The notes under the pieces are model-generated. The model was given only the letters and a program-made list of their open reading frames with translations. It made no database searches and was not told the DNA's origin. DNA of 64,000 nt, taken from DASRDE01 sp035938175 (GTDB taxonomy: Bacteria > Vulcanimicrobiota > Vulcanimicrobiia > Vulcanimicrobiales > Vulcanimicrobiaceae). The stretch covers positions 13,577 to 77,576 of the forward strand of contig DASZHD010000032.1 in the NCBI GenBank assembly GCA_035938175.1, in the 5' to 3' direction. The position numbers and the translations under genes are program-made. How positions within the stretch are numbered: the first letter of the stretch is position 1; every line of letters starts with the position of its first letter. Positions 32,585 to 42,313 of this stretch are shown here, in pieces.

Positions 32585-34549
32585 ATGAAGTCTGGATTTT
32601 TAGCGGCAGTCGCCGCGTTGGCTGTGGCGATCGGGCCGCAATCCGCACCCGCGCAGACGCAGCACATGCGTGCTACGGAAGTTGCGCTGGACACACCGCT
32701 CGCAACGCAGAGCGACCCGATGACGGTCGTCTTCGATGCGCGCAAAGCCCCAATCGGCATCGCCTATTCACACATGACCATTCCGGTGAAACCGGGTCCG
32801 TTTACGCTCGACTATCCGCAGTGGATTCCGGGCGAGCACGGTCCCACCGGACCGCTTACGAACCTGACCGAGCTGCGCATGTCGGCCAACGGCAGACCGC
32901 TGCAGTGGCACCGCGATCAGGTCGATCTATATGCGTTTCATATCGACGTGCCGCCGGGCGTTCACACCGTAAACGTGGATTTCACGGTGCTGCTGAACGA
33001 CAACAATAGCTCCATGGCGACGCGCAACATTATGGTGGGCAACTGGAACCGCTACATCCTGTATCAGCGCAACGTCGACAACGCGCAGTACTACACCAAA
33101 GCGTCGCTCATCATGCCCGACGGCTGGGACTACGCATCGGCACTGCCGGTACTGAACCGTTCCGGACAGCGCGTCAATTTCGACACGGTGACGCTGGAAA
33201 CGCTGGTCGATTCACCCACCGACATGGGGCGCTACTACAAACACATTACGACCTGGACCGGCGACGGCGCGACCTCGTATCTGGATATGTTCGCCGACGC
33301 GCCGGAAGACTTGAAGATCGACGATAAATTGATCGATGCCTACAAGCGTCTGACGCCCGAGGCGATGGCGCTCTACGGTGGACGTCATTGGAACGTCTAT
33401 CATGCGGAACTGACGCTGAGCGACACGCTCGGTTTTCAAGGCATCGAGCATCATCAGTCCAGCGACGATCGTGCAAACGACGACTTCATGGTCAATCCCA
33501 TGGGACAGATGGCCGGCGGCGATTTGATTCCCCACGAGTTTTCGCACTCGTGGAATGGAAAATACCGGCGCCCGTTCGATCTGCAGCAGCCCAACTACAA
33601 CGAGCCGTATCCCGAGCGTACGGAGCTGCTGTGGCAGTACGAGGGCATGAATCAGTATATGGGCGATCTGCTCTCGTTCCGGGCCGGTATTCGCGATCCG
33701 AAGGATTATCCGGAATATCTGGCTTCGATTTACGCCGACATGGCGTATGAACCCGGGCGCAACACGACGCCGATCATCGATACTACTACCGGCGCGCCGT
33801 ACTATTACTGCTGCGCGCGCGGATGGTATTCCAGCCTCCGGCGGACGGCCGGCGACTTCTACACCGAGGGTGAGCTGATGTGGCTGGACGCGGATACGAT
33901 CATCCGCGAACAAACGCACGGCGCTAGGTCGCTGGACGATTATACGAAGCTCTTTGCCGGCGGCACAACGTCACCAAAAGTGGTAACCTACACGCGGCAA
34001 GACTTGGAAAACTATCTCAACCAAGTCACGCCGTACGATTGGCACGGCTTCTTCCAGAAGTACGTCTACTCGATCGCGCCGCAGCCGCCGACGGATATGA
34101 TCGCGCGTGCGGGCTACAAGCTCGTGTGGAACGACAAACCGAACAAGTTCATCGCGGGACGTGCTGCGTTGTTCGGCGGCGGCGTCGTTTCGTGGTACGA
34201 CGCGGGTTTGAATTTGTCGAGCAAGGGCGACGTGCAAGACGTGCGCGAGGACTCGGCCGCATGGAAAACGGGGCTCGCTCCGCACATGAATGTGGTTGCA
34301 GTCAACGGCCGTGCGTTCAGCAAGGACGTCTGGGACGAGGCGCTGAGCGGCGCGAAAACGTCGTCGGCACCAATCCAGTTACTGGTGAAAGACGCCGGAT
34401 ATTTTCAGCGCTTCAATCTCGCCTATCACGGCGGCGCGTTGTACCCGCATCTGGAGCGCGTCCCCGGAACGACCGATATGCTGACGGCGATCATGACGCC
34501 GCGCGTTCCGGTTCCCTCGCCGTCGCCGTCGGCGGCGCCGAAGCCGTAA
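32585..34549 (+). CDS. M61 family peptidase, copy 2
   Basis: Close paralogue of the preceding gene, with the same order of signal peptide, M61 domain with HEFSH (residues 317-321), and PDZ-like end (DVREDSAAWKTGLAPHMNV). Long runs are identical, for example HSWNGKYRRPFDLQQPN. The ATG at 32585 has GGAG upstream; an ATG at 32570 overlaps the first gene stop. 654 aa with a Ser/Pro-rich tail (PSPSPSAAPKP). A recent tandem duplication. Confidence 0.85.
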   Translation: MKSGFLAAVAALAVAIGPQSAPAQTQHMRATEVALDTPLATQSDPMTVVFDARKAPIGIAYSHMTIPVKPGPFTLDYPQWIPGEHGPTGPLTNLTELRMSANGRPLQWHRDQVDLYAFHIDVPPGVHTVNVDFTVLLNDNNSSMATRNIMVGNWNRYILYQRNVDNAQYYTKASLIMPDGWDYASALPVLNRSGQRVNFDTVTLETLVDSPTDMGRYYKHITTWTGDGATSYLDMFADAPEDLKIDDKLIDAYKRLTPEAMALYGGRHWNVYHAELTLSDTLGFQGIEHHQSSDDRANDDFMVNPMGQMAGGDLIPHEFSHSWNGKYRRPFDLQQPNYNEPYPERTELLWQYEGMNQYMGDLLSFRAGIRDPKDYPEYLASIYADMAYEPGRNTTPIIDTTTGAPYYYCCARGWYSSLRRTAGDFYTEGELMWLDADTIIREQTHGARSLDDYTKLFAGGTTSPKVVTYTRQDLENYLNQVTPYDWHGFFQKYVYSIAPQPPTDMIARAGYKLVWNDKPNKFIAGRAALFGGGVVSWYDAGLNLSSKGDVQDVREDSAAWKTGLAPHMNVVAVNGRAFSKDVWDEALSGAKTSSAPIQLLVKDAGYFQRFNLAYHGGALYPHLERVPGTTDMLTAIMTPRVPVPSPSPSAAPKP

Positions 34550-34553
34550 CGAA

Positions 34554-34802
34554 CTAGGAAACGGTGCGTCTCGGTTCGCCGCGAGGTTCGGCTTGCGTCG
34601 GCCGGGGCGGGGTCCGAGCGAAAATGAGGCCGCGTAATGCGGCCTCGGCGTTATTTGTGAGCAGATTCGCTATCCCGCGGGCGACCAGGACGATCCCGAT
34701 CGCGCAGACGACGGCCGGTAGTCCCGTCGCCTCGAATTCTTGGTAACGAATTCGAAAGCTTTCGAAGATTTTTGCGATATCGTCGCCCTTCATTACCGCC
34801 AT
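34554..34802 (-). CDS. Small membrane protein, hypothetical
   Basis: An 82-aa ORF starting MAVMKGDDIAKIFESFRIRY with one hydrophobic segment (AVVCAIGIVLVARGIANLL). The 3' part runs through a perfect 8-bp hairpin, so the true extent is uncertain. It lies 66 nt downstream of the PQQ dehydrogenase on the same strand. Not recognised. Confidence 0.4.
   Translation of the reverse strand: MAVMKGDDIAKIFESFRIRYQEFEATGLPAVVCAIGIVLVARGIANLLTNNAEAALRGLIFARTPPRPTQAEPRGEPRRTVS
34626..34646. terminator. Hairpin between converging transcripts
   Basis: GAGGCCGC / GCGGCCTC, 8-bp perfect stem with a 5-nt loop. On the minus strand it is followed by ATTTTC. It may end the M61 operon and/or the PQQ dehydrogenase transcript. 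Confidence 0.5.
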
Positions 34803-34868
34803 CTTGGCTGCATGCGGGTGTATGTCCCTTTTGCGACGCCCCGAGCGGCCGGATAGAACCGCGGAACG

Positions 34869-36935
34869 TTACTTCGGTGGACACGAACGGCCGCCAAGAA
34901 TCACTTTTGCGAATCCCGGCTGATTTGCGGTCGGAAACGGTTGCGTACCCTCGGCCGAGGCCGTGACACAATCGTATTTCAGTAGATAGGCGATGACCTC
35001 GGCGTATTGATCCGGTTTCAAGGAGCCCGGAGCAGTCAGCGGCATTTGCGTGGTCACGACCGACCGAAACTGCGAGAGGTTCAAGTGCGTATTTCCGAAG
35101 CTCGGTCCGGTAAGTGCCGGAGCCGAAACGCCCTGCAGTTGCGCACCATGACAACTCGCACATTGCTGCCGGTACAGCTGCGCGCCCGCGCTAACTTGCA
35201 TGGCCGTGAACGGAGCCGAACCAACCGAAGCCGGCGCGGTCGCGTTTTGCGCGGAGGTGCCGGCAACGACAACCTGGCCTTGCGGTCCATTTGCAATCGG
35301 CGAGGCAATGGGTCCCAGGCGAAATGCCGTTAACACGCTCTTGGTCGCGACGGGCGCGTTCGGCGTTTGCTGCGATCCGGCAGAACCGCTCAAAACCGCG
35401 ACGTATTCATTGCCGCCGCTGCCATAGACGCTGATCGGCGCGATGATCGACGCGCCGGTGCTGCCTCGCCACAGCACGTTTCCGGTCTTTGGATCGAGAG
35501 CGTAGACGGTTCCGCTCAAATCACTGGTAAAGGCGACACCGGACTGAGTTATCGTTACGCCGCCTTGTGCCGAATACGGAAGCGCTCGAGTCCACACCAC
35601 TTTTCCGGTACTGACGTCAACGGCCGTAACGAGTCCGGTGGAAGGTCGACGCTTTGGAAGCGGGCCACCGGTATACGGTTGTCCGGGGATGTACTTCGGA
35701 TTCGCAGTAACGAGCTTCCACGTTGCACATTCCTGTGTGCTCGGAATCAAAAAGAAATTTGTCGCCGGATCGTACGATCCGCCGTTCCATTCAACGCCCC
35801 CGCCGTGGTTTGGGCAAGCGAACGAGCCTTGAACAGTCGGAACCGTCGTAAGCAGTCCGGTCTGCCGATCCAACGTAAGGCGATAGACGACCGTTCCGCC
35901 GTTGCGATCCAAAATGACGAAATTGCCACCCTTGTCGGCGACCGCAACGAGCTGCCGCGCATTGCCGCCGACGCGCCCGTTGAACAGCACCGGCGGCATT
36001 GCAGCATCGACGTCGTGCGTATCGTTTTGAAGTATTTTGTAGTACCAGCGTAATTTCGGTTTTGCGCCCGAAATGTCGATCGCCAGAATCGAATTCGCGT
36101 AAAGGTTCAACCCTTTACGATAGGTGTCGACCATATCGGGTCCGGGATTTCCGGCACCGATAAACAGCGTGTTCGTTTGCGGGTCGACCGTCACGCCTGA
36201 CCACGTATCCGCGGCTCCATGCATCCACGAATCGCCGGGCCACGTGTTGTGCCCGGGCTCTCCCGGGAACGGAATATTGTGCCAGTCCCAAACCCGGTGC
36301 CCATCCTGCGTGCTGAATCCCATGACGTGTCCGATGTTGCCGTCGTCTCCGCCGCCCGTACCGACGATGACTTGATTCCCGTGCACGTAGGATGCCATCG
36401 AAAAGAATGAGTTCGCGGTTGACGTGTACTTATCGTTGGGGCAGCCGTTTTGGTTCCAGATTTGCTTGCCGTGCGAGGCATCGATTGCGATTATCCGGCA
36501 GTCGAGCGTCGCGATGAAAACCTTGCCGCCTTGAAGTCCGACGCCGCGGCTTACGGTGTAGACGAGTGAATACGCCGGATTGTATGGGAATTGCCACTTG
36601 ACTTTGCCGGTCGTCGCGTCGAGGGCCAATACGTTGTCGTGCGGTGTCGCGACGTACATCGTACCGCCGGAAACGAGCAGTGCCGATTCCTGTTGACCGT
36701 TATCCGCGAGCTCGGTCGACCACGCTTTCGTTAGTGTCTTCACATTTTGAGGCGTGATGTTCGCGAGCGTGGTATAGCGATTATTCGTCGAGTCCTTTCC
36801 CGGCATCAGCCAATCGTCGTCGGTAGCGGCCGGACCTGTGGTACTCGAAGAACTGTTCGCCGGGGAGTTCGAACCCGAACATGCCGTAACGGCGAGAGCA
36901 AGCAGCACTGCGGCTAACCCGGAAAGACGTTCCAT
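34869..36935 (-). CDS. PQQ-dependent alcohol dehydrogenase with cytochrome c domain (quinohaemoprotein), lipoprotein
   Basis: Periplasmic oxidation of an alcohol or aldehyde with electrons passed to haem c. After a lipoprotein signal (ALAVTAC) comes the eight-bladed PQQ propeller opening with DDWLMPGKDSTNNRYTTL. The catalytic region reads HDVDAAMPPVLF, and blades repeat ALDATTGKVKWQF-type strands. The C-terminal cytochrome c has CASCH (592-596). GGGAGG precedes the ATG at 36935, giving 688 aa. It is the evident user of PQQ made by the cluster at 43-47 kb. Substrate unknown. Confidence 0.85.
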   Translation of the reverse strand: MERLSGLAAVLLALAVTACSGSNSPANSSSSTTGPAATDDDWLMPGKDSTNNRYTTLANITPQNVKTLTKAWSTELADNGQQESALLVSGGTMYVATPHDNVLALDATTGKVKWQFPYNPAYSLVYTVSRGVGLQGGKVFIATLDCRIIAIDASHGKQIWNQNGCPNDKYTSTANSFFSMASYVHGNQVIVGTGGGDDGNIGHVMGFSTQDGHRVWDWHNIPFPGEPGHNTWPGDSWMHGAADTWSGVTVDPQTNTLFIGAGNPGPDMVDTYRKGLNLYANSILAIDISGAKPKLRWYYKILQNDTHDVDAAMPPVLFNGRVGGNARQLVAVADKGGNFVILDRNGGTVVYRLTLDRQTGLLTTVPTVQGSFACPNHGGGVEWNGGSYDPATNFFLIPSTQECATWKLVTANPKYIPGQPYTGGPLPKRRPSTGLVTAVDVSTGKVVWTRALPYSAQGGVTITQSGVAFTSDLSGTVYALDPKTGNVLWRGSTGASIIAPISVYGSGGNEYVAVLSGSAGSQQTPNAPVATKSVLTAFRLGPIASPIANGPQGQVVVAGTSAQNATAPASVGSAPFTAMQVSAGAQLYRQQCASCHGAQLQGVSAPALTGPSFGNTHLNLSQFRSVVTTQMPLTAPGSLKPDQYAEVIAYLLKYDCVTASAEGTQPFPTANQPGFAKVILGGRSCPPK

Positions 36936-37098
36936 ACCGGCCTCCCTAACAGTGAAGAAGAATGTGCTCCGCTTGCGTATTATGGCGGAAGCCACGCCCA
37001 CACTCAAGCGCGGCTCGCCCAATCGCCGGTGCTCTGCGCGGGATGCGCCGGACGGCTCGAGCCGGAGGTGTGCGACGCCCTGCTGAATACGGCCGCGC

Positions 37099-38070
37099 AT
37101 GAAGTTTTACGACTTCGTCGATAAAGCGCCGTCCATCGGCAAGCTGGTGATCGTCGAGGGAACGCAGCGGGTTCTCGCGGATCGCGCGGTCGATATCGTG
37201 ATCGATCGCGTGCTGCCGGCCGACGTGCGCGACATGAACCTCGAGCGGTTTTCCGCATCGCAATTGGACGGCGCGGGGCGCATGCGCGAAGCGGTGCAGG
37301 CCATGCCGTTTCTGGCGCAGAGCCGCCTGGTGATCGTCACCGACGCGCAAACGTTGAAGGCGGCGATGCGGCGCGAATTGTGGGACGTGGCGGAAGCGGT
37401 TCCCGAGGGCAGCACGTTGCTGATCGCCGATTTGCTCTCACCGCGATCGCAGCGGCCGCAGCCGTTCGGCGCGATGGCGGGGCGCAGCGCACTTCGCATC
37501 GATACGACCGCGAACGAGGACGTGCGCACGCGCTTCATTCACGAAACGCTGACGGAGCTCGGTGCCACCGCGGAGCCGCGCGTGATCGATACGCTGGCGC
37601 GCAGTGAGGCGGATTTGGCTTCGGTGCGCAACGATCTGGAGAAACTCGCACTGCTGAAGAAGAAGATTTCGTACAAAGATCTCGAGCAGGAGAGCTTGAC
37701 GATCGAAGATCCGAAGGCGTATCAGTATGCGGGCGCGCTGGTGGAGGGGCGCACTTCGGAAGCGCTCGGCATTGCGCGCGAACTTTTTGCCAACGATCGC
37801 AACGCGGCGGTACCGCTGATTTACGCGCTGGCGCAAGAGTGCGGCATGCTGTGGGAATTGGCGCGCAAGGGCGGTGAGATACCCGCGCGCATGCGGTGGC
37901 GGGAGCGTTTTTTGCGGCCGGTTGCGATGCGTTTGGGCGAAGAGCGCGCGAGGCTTGCATTCGAACGCGCGATCGCGGCGTTCGATTCGATTGTGACGGG
38001 GAAGGTGGAGGATCCGGAGCTCGCGGTGGATATACTTACCGCGGATTTTGTGGCTTTGGCGGGCCGGTGA
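37099..38070 (+). CDS. holA: DNA polymerase III delta subunit
   Basis: Clamp-loader subunit. The N-terminal KLVIVEGTQRVLADRAVDIV replaces the usual G-E-E/N-x-L-x-x-E nucleotide-like site, and the middle (LTELGATAEPRVIDTLARSEADLASVRNDLEKLAL) is the diagnostic HolA segment with the Leu-rich helix that contacts the clamp loader. 323 aa is standard. Divergent from the PQQ dehydrogenase with 163 bp between the starts; a REP-like repeat begins directly after its stop. Confidence 0.85.
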   Translation: MKFYDFVDKAPSIGKLVIVEGTQRVLADRAVDIVIDRVLPADVRDMNLERFSASQLDGAGRMREAVQAMPFLAQSRLVIVTDAQTLKAAMRRELWDVAEAVPEGSTLLIADLLSPRSQRPQPFGAMAGRSALRIDTTANEDVRTRFIHETLTELGATAEPRVIDTLARSEADLASVRNDLEKLALLKKKISYKDLEQESLTIEDPKAYQYAGALVEGRTSEALGIARELFANDRNAAVPLIYALAQECGMLWELARKGGEIPARMRWRERFLRPVAMRLGEERARLAFERAIAAFDSIVTGKVEDPELAVDILTADFVALAGR

Positions 38071-38171
38071 TTGTCATGGTGAGGAATCGAAGCACCCTGA
38101 GGAATCGAAGGGTCGGCCGATCGCAAACGCCCCTCGATACCTCGGGGTGGTTCGATTCCTCAGCATGACAA
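38071..38171. repeat. REP-like palindromic element
   Basis: About 101 bp forming a long imperfect palindrome. The left arm has TTGTCATGGTGAGGAATCG and CCCTGAGGAATCGAAGGG; the right arm has CCCCTCGATACCTCGGGG and TTCGATTCCTCAGCATGA. The middle GCCGATCGCAAACGCCCCTC also occurs at 50.16 kb. It starts right after the holA stop. Confidence 0.8.
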
Positions 38172-38297
38172 CAGTGTAAGGCTACTGCAAAGCCGCGCCG
38201 GTTTGGGACCGAATGGTCGCCCCACGCTTCAGGCAAGCTGTCGTCCTGCCGAAAGACGACTACGGGCAACATTCCTCACTTCGGACTGGAGGCGCAG

Positions 38298-39491
38298 ATG
38301 CGCGTACGTTCACTTTTGGCTGGATTGTTCGTTTTATCCGGGGCGGCAATCGCCGGATGCGGCGGTGGGAGCGTTTCACCCGGACCGGCCGCGACTGCTG
38401 CGCCAAGTGCAGCACCGGCGTCGACGAGCGTCCCGGTAAGCTCCTCGCAAGCACAACAAGTCACGGTGAGTGCAGGCGGAAGCACGACGAAGATCACGAT
38501 TCCCGCTGCAAGCAGCGGAAGCGGCACGATTACGATCGCCGCCTCGGCAAGTGCACCGTCGGGTTCCGTTTCGCTTGGGCGCGTTCGCGCGCAAAGCAGC
38601 AACTGTGCGCCGTCGGCGCTCGGCTTCTTAAGTTTAACGCCGAGTGCGAATATTACATTGCCCGAGGTGCCGTCGTTCAGCATCACGCTTCCGTCGGCGC
38701 CGAGCAGTTCGCTGACGTATTACATTGCATTTTTCGCTCCGGGCATGAGCGCATGGGTCGAACCGGCGTTGGGCCCCGCAACCGTTAGCGGAGATACGCT
38801 CACGTTCGCCGGCGTCAATCAATCGGTCACGCTGACGGGCGGCGATTCGTACTACTTTGCGCTGTACAGCGTAGCGTCGTCGTGCCAGCCCAATCCGTCG
38901 CCGAGCCCGTCCTCGAGCCCGGGCACGCAAGGTCCGCAATGGACGTTCGGCGGCAGCAGCGCGCAGCTCGCGGTAGCGCAAGGAACGACACCGCCGGCGG
39001 GGACGCTGTCGGCGTACAACGGCGTTGGGGCGCAAGTGCAGTTCGCGGCACCCATTTCGGGCAGCGGATCCTTCACACTTCAGGATGCGATGAACGGCAT
39101 TGGCGGAGTGAACGACACCTCGCCGATCGCGCCGAACACGACGCCGTTGCCGGCGGACAATGCAACGAGCGGCTACAGCCCGATCGTCTACCTCTCGATT
39201 CTCAATGCCGGAACGCAAAACATCGACTTTGGTTCAAATATTCCGAAGGTGACGTTGACCGACAACTCGCTGGCGCGCTATGCGACGTGCGAACTGGACG
39301 TCTACGGCAACAACGGCAACCAGAGCAGTGCGTCGTGGTTTAGCGTCGCACAAGCCGGCTCGACCGGAACGCCGACTTCTTCGGGAGTCGTCATCGGTGC
39401 CGGTACGTTGCCGGCCGGCGCAGGTAATGTGACGTTTCAAGCGGGATCGCAACAGATCGTCGCGGTTTCCTGCGGCGGTTCCATTCCGTAG
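38298..39491 (+). CDS. Ser/Thr/Pro-rich surface lipoprotein, hypothetical
   Basis: A 397-aa exported protein with signal peptide and lipobox AIAGC (residues 17-21), then a low-complexity Gly/Ser/Ala/Pro region. Two beta-rich repeated sections follow, separated by a PSPSPSSSPG linker. TGGAGG is located 7 nt before the ATG. No family recognised. Followed by a strong terminator. Confidence 0.65.
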   Translation: MRVRSLLAGLFVLSGAAIAGCGGGSVSPGPAATAAPSAAPASTSVPVSSSQAQQVTVSAGGSTTKITIPAASSGSGTITIAASASAPSGSVSLGRVRAQSSNCAPSALGFLSLTPSANITLPEVPSFSITLPSAPSSSLTYYIAFFAPGMSAWVEPALGPATVSGDTLTFAGVNQSVTLTGGDSYYFALYSVASSCQPNPSPSPSSSPGTQGPQWTFGGSSAQLAVAQGTTPPAGTLSAYNGVGAQVQFAAPISGSGSFTLQDAMNGIGGVNDTSPIAPNTTPLPADNATSGYSPIVYLSILNAGTQNIDFGSNIPKVTLTDNSLARYATCELDVYGNNGNQSSASWFSVAQAGSTGTPTSSGVVIGAGTLPAGAGNVTFQAGSQQIVAVSCGGSIP

Positions 39492-39516
39492 CATTCGTTT
39501 TCGCAGCAGCAGCACA

Positions 39517-39547
39517 GGCCGCAGTCTTCGGACTGCGGCCTTTTTCT
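39517..39547 (+). terminator. Intrinsic terminator with UUCG tetraloop
   Basis: GGCCGCAGTC-TTCG-GACTGCGGCC, ten perfect pairs closed by a UUCG tetraloop, followed by TTTTTCTT. It ends the lipoprotein transcript. Confidence 0.92.
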
Positions 39548-39624
39548 TGATGTTTTTTCACAATGCCGCATTTGTTGCATTTGACAGAATTGCGACACAG
39601 TAGATGGCTTCTTCGCAGTAACGC

Positions 39625-39630
39625 TATAAT
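39625..39630 (+). promoter_or_regulatory. -10 box of the M3 peptidase gene
   Basis: TATAAT 31 nt before the TTG start at 39662; the leader contains AAGGAG (39649-39654). Unlike several neighbours this gene has a normal leader and ribosome site. No good -35 at the expected distance. Confidence 0.55.
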
Positions 39631-39661
39631 AAGCGAACACACCGCATAAAGGAGCCGCATC

Positions 39662-41659
39662 TTGAACGTACTTCTCGCGCTCGCATCTTTGGCCGTCGCC
39701 GTCAATTGGAATCTTACGTCCGGGCAAATCGCGACGAACTGTAAAAACGAGATAGCGAGGCTCGATGCGGCCGTTACGCGCCTTGCGGCGTTGAAGGGAC
39801 CGCGTTCATTCGGCAACACGTTATTGCCCCTCGAAAACGCGCAATCGGATCTCAACGATCGCACCGTAGCCGAAGGGTTCCTCTTCGACGTTTCGACCGA
39901 CAAGACGGTGAGGGATGCCTCGAACCAGTGCAACATCGATCAGGGAAACTATTTTGCGCGCCTCTATGCGCGGCCCGACGTCTATCAAGACCTCGTAGCC
40001 GTCAAGCGCAGCGGAACGGCGAAGACCGTTGCGGACCGCAAACTCTTGGAAATCTATCTCTCAGCATTTCGGCGCTCCGGCGCGGCCCTCAACGCGCCGG
40101 CGCGGGCGGAGTTCGTGCGCCTCTCGGACGATCTCAATCAATTGGGGAGCACTTTTGCCCAGAATCTGAACAATGATGCTTCCACGGTTGACATCACGGC
40201 ACAGCAAGCCCAAAGCCTCCCGCCGGCGTTGGTTGCGACGCTGAAAAAGCACGGCGACGGTTACACGATCGACGTGAATGAGAGTACCGTTACGCCGTTT
40301 CTGAACAACGAAGCCGATCCGGCAGCTCGCAGAACGTATTACGTCGCATACTTCAATCGCGCTCTACCCAACGTCGCCGTTCTGGAAAAGGCCATCGCCG
40401 TACGCGACCGCTTAGCGCATCTACTTGGATATGATTCCTGGGCGGCATATCAGCTGGCGGATCGCATGGCGCAAACGCCGCAGCGCGTATTCGCTTTCGA
40501 AAAGCAGCTCGACGCGCAGCTGCTTCCGCGTTCGCGCGATGAACTTGCAACGCTCGGGCGGCTTGCCCCCGCGAGCGCGAACGTCGCCGGCGACCCGATG
40601 CAGCCCTGGGATATTCCGTATTACACGAACCGCCTGATCAAAACGCAGTATGCCGTGGATCAGGACGCCGTTAGTCAGTATTTTCCGGTGCCGGTCGTCG
40701 TGGACCGCATCATGAATTTGTACCACAAGATTCTCGGCGTCTCGTTCGTGAAAGTCGCAAAGCCCAATTCGTGGAATGACGCCGACGTCATTAGTTACGA
40801 CGTGTACGATACGAAGAGCCGCCGGTTCTTGGGCACGACGCTGTTCGACTTTTTTCCGCGCCCCGGCAAGTTCACGCATTTTGCGAACTTTCCGATCGTT
40901 CCGGGAAGGCGCATGGCCGACGGAACGTATCGCCCGGCGATGGCCGCCATACTCGGAAACTGGCCGCGTCCGGCGGCGGGTGCTCCGGCGCTGCTCTCGC
41001 ATCAAGACGTCGTCACGTTCTTTCATGAATTCGGTCACAATCTAGCGGCACTCCTTGCAACAGCACCGTACGAAACGCTGAGCAACGGCTTCCGTCAGGA
41101 TTTCATCGAGGCGCCGTCACAGATGCTGGAAAACTTCATGTGGCAGCCCTCGATTTTGAAAGAAATCAGTTCGAACGTCAAAACCGGCGAACCGCTGCCG
41201 GACGATCTGATCGCAAAGATCGTGCAGTCGCGATTCGTGAATCAGGCGTATTTCACGACGGGACAAATCCGCCTAGGAATGGTGGACATGACGTACCACA
41301 CGTCCGGCCCCAAAGTCGACACGACCGCGGTGTGGGATGGGATTACGCGCGAGTACATGGCAACCGCTATGGCTCCGGGAACGCATCCCCAGGCTTCATT
41401 CGGCCACCTTTTCGGTTACGATGCGGGATACTACAGCTATCTTTGGGCGCTGGTGTACGCGCAGGATATGTTCACCGCTTTTCAGCGCGGCGGATTGGAA
41501 AATCCGGCGGTCGGAATGCGTTACCGGAAAACGATTTTGGAACCGGCGCGAACGTACGAACCGGACGTCGAAGTGCGCAACTTCCTGGGACGGCCGATGA
41601 ATCCGAAGGCCTTCTACGATCAGATTCTTTCGACACCCCAGGCGCCCGTGAAAAACTAG
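39662..41659 (+). CDS. M3 family oligopeptidase (thimet/neurolysin type), exported
   Basis: Zinc oligopeptidase of 665 aa. The active site is HEFGH (residues 455-459) with the downstream Glu in DFIEAPSQMLENF. The TTG start is fixed by AAGGAG 7 nt upstream, and a short hydrophobic N-terminus (MNVLLALASLAVAV) suggests export. The rest of the chain is helical as in M3 peptidases. It ends convergently, overlapping the Spy-like gene by 4 nt. Confidence 0.85.
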   Translation: MNVLLALASLAVAVNWNLTSGQIATNCKNEIARLDAAVTRLAALKGPRSFGNTLLPLENAQSDLNDRTVAEGFLFDVSTDKTVRDASNQCNIDQGNYFARLYARPDVYQDLVAVKRSGTAKTVADRKLLEIYLSAFRRSGAALNAPARAEFVRLSDDLNQLGSTFAQNLNNDASTVDITAQQAQSLPPALVATLKKHGDGYTIDVNESTVTPFLNNEADPAARRTYYVAYFNRALPNVAVLEKAIAVRDRLAHLLGYDSWAAYQLADRMAQTPQRVFAFEKQLDAQLLPRSRDELATLGRLAPASANVAGDPMQPWDIPYYTNRLIKTQYAVDQDAVSQYFPVPVVVDRIMNLYHKILGVSFVKVAKPNSWNDADVISYDVYDTKSRRFLGTTLFDFFPRPGKFTHFANFPIVPGRRMADGTYRPAMAAILGNWPRPAAGAPALLSHQDVVTFFHEFGHNLAALLATAPYETLSNGFRQDFIEAPSQMLENFMWQPSILKEISSNVKTGEPLPDDLIAKIVQSRFVNQAYFTTGQIRLGMVDMTYHTSGPKVDTTAVWDGITREYMATAMAPGTHPQASFGHLFGYDAGYYSYLWALVYAQDMFTAFQRGGLENPAVGMRYRKTILEPARTYEPDVEVRNFLGRPMNPKAFYDQILSTPQAPVKN

Positions 41660-42234
41660 TGCGGAGCCGGTCCTCCCGGCGGGGCTTCCACCCAACCAGA
41701 CTTCAACTGCGCGCGTTGCGCCGGCGTGAGCAAGTTCATGATTTCCTGGTGCAGCGATTGCCGCGCCGGTGCGTCGTACGCGCTTCCCGGCGGATGCGCG
41801 GCGCGGTATTGCATCATGAGCTGATGAATTTGCGCGCGTTGCCGATCCGTTAAATCGACCGTATACCACATGCGCCGAATTTCTAGGTTCGACTGCACTT
41901 GCGCAATTTGATCGGGCGTCAGAAGCGCGAGAATCCGCTCGTGCAACGTACGCAGCCCCTGCGGGTCGAACGCGCTGCCCGGCGGATGTGCTTGGCGAAA
42001 TTGTTGAATATAGGTTGAGATCTGCGTCTGCTGTGCGGCGGTCAAATCGACGCCACGTAAAAAGCGCCCGAAGCGATGATACAGCGCAGTTCTACCGAGC
42101 GGCTGATTTGCCGGACTACTAACGAGCGCGGTTTGCTCGGCCGGCGTCGGAACCAATCCGTGATGCCCGCACGCCGCAAATATTGTGGCGGATAGAGCCG
42201 CCGCGACTAGCAAAAGAGACCGAGGAACGACCAT
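41656..42234 (-). CDS. Spy/CpxP-like LTxxQ lipoprotein
   Basis: A 192-aa lipoprotein: MVVPRSLLLVAAALSATIFAAC leads to the lipobox FAAC. Four LTxxQ-type motifs occur (LTAAQQTQ, LTPDQIAQ, LTDRQRAQ, LTPAQRAQ), and RQAHPPGSAFDPQ / YRAAHPPGSAYDA shows an internal duplication. Spy/CpxP proteins are periplasmic chaperones or envelope-stress sensors. A GAGGTG site precedes the ATG at 42234. It lies 79 nt after the MFS transporter and may have its own promoter. Confidence 0.75.
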   Translation of the reverse strand: MVVPRSLLLVAAALSATIFAACGHHGLVPTPAEQTALVSSPANQPLGRTALYHRFGRFLRGVDLTAAQQTQISTYIQQFRQAHPPGSAFDPQGLRTLHERILALLTPDQIAQVQSNLEIRRMWYTVDLTDRQRAQIHQLMMQYRAAHPPGSAYDAPARQSLHQEIMNLLTPAQRAQLKSGWVEAPPGGPAPH

Positions 42235-42313
42235 TGTGGCACCTCGCTTTTGGTAGAAAGCATGGTACGACGCGCTGCTTAATGCCGCCTGGGAATTCGC
42301 TGTGACGATCCTC

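Noticed and set aside
38145..38165. GGTTCGATTCCTCA resembling a tRNA T-arm
   Set aside because: It is part of the REP-like repeat, which has no acceptor stem or anticodon loop. No tRNA or rRNA gene was found in the window.
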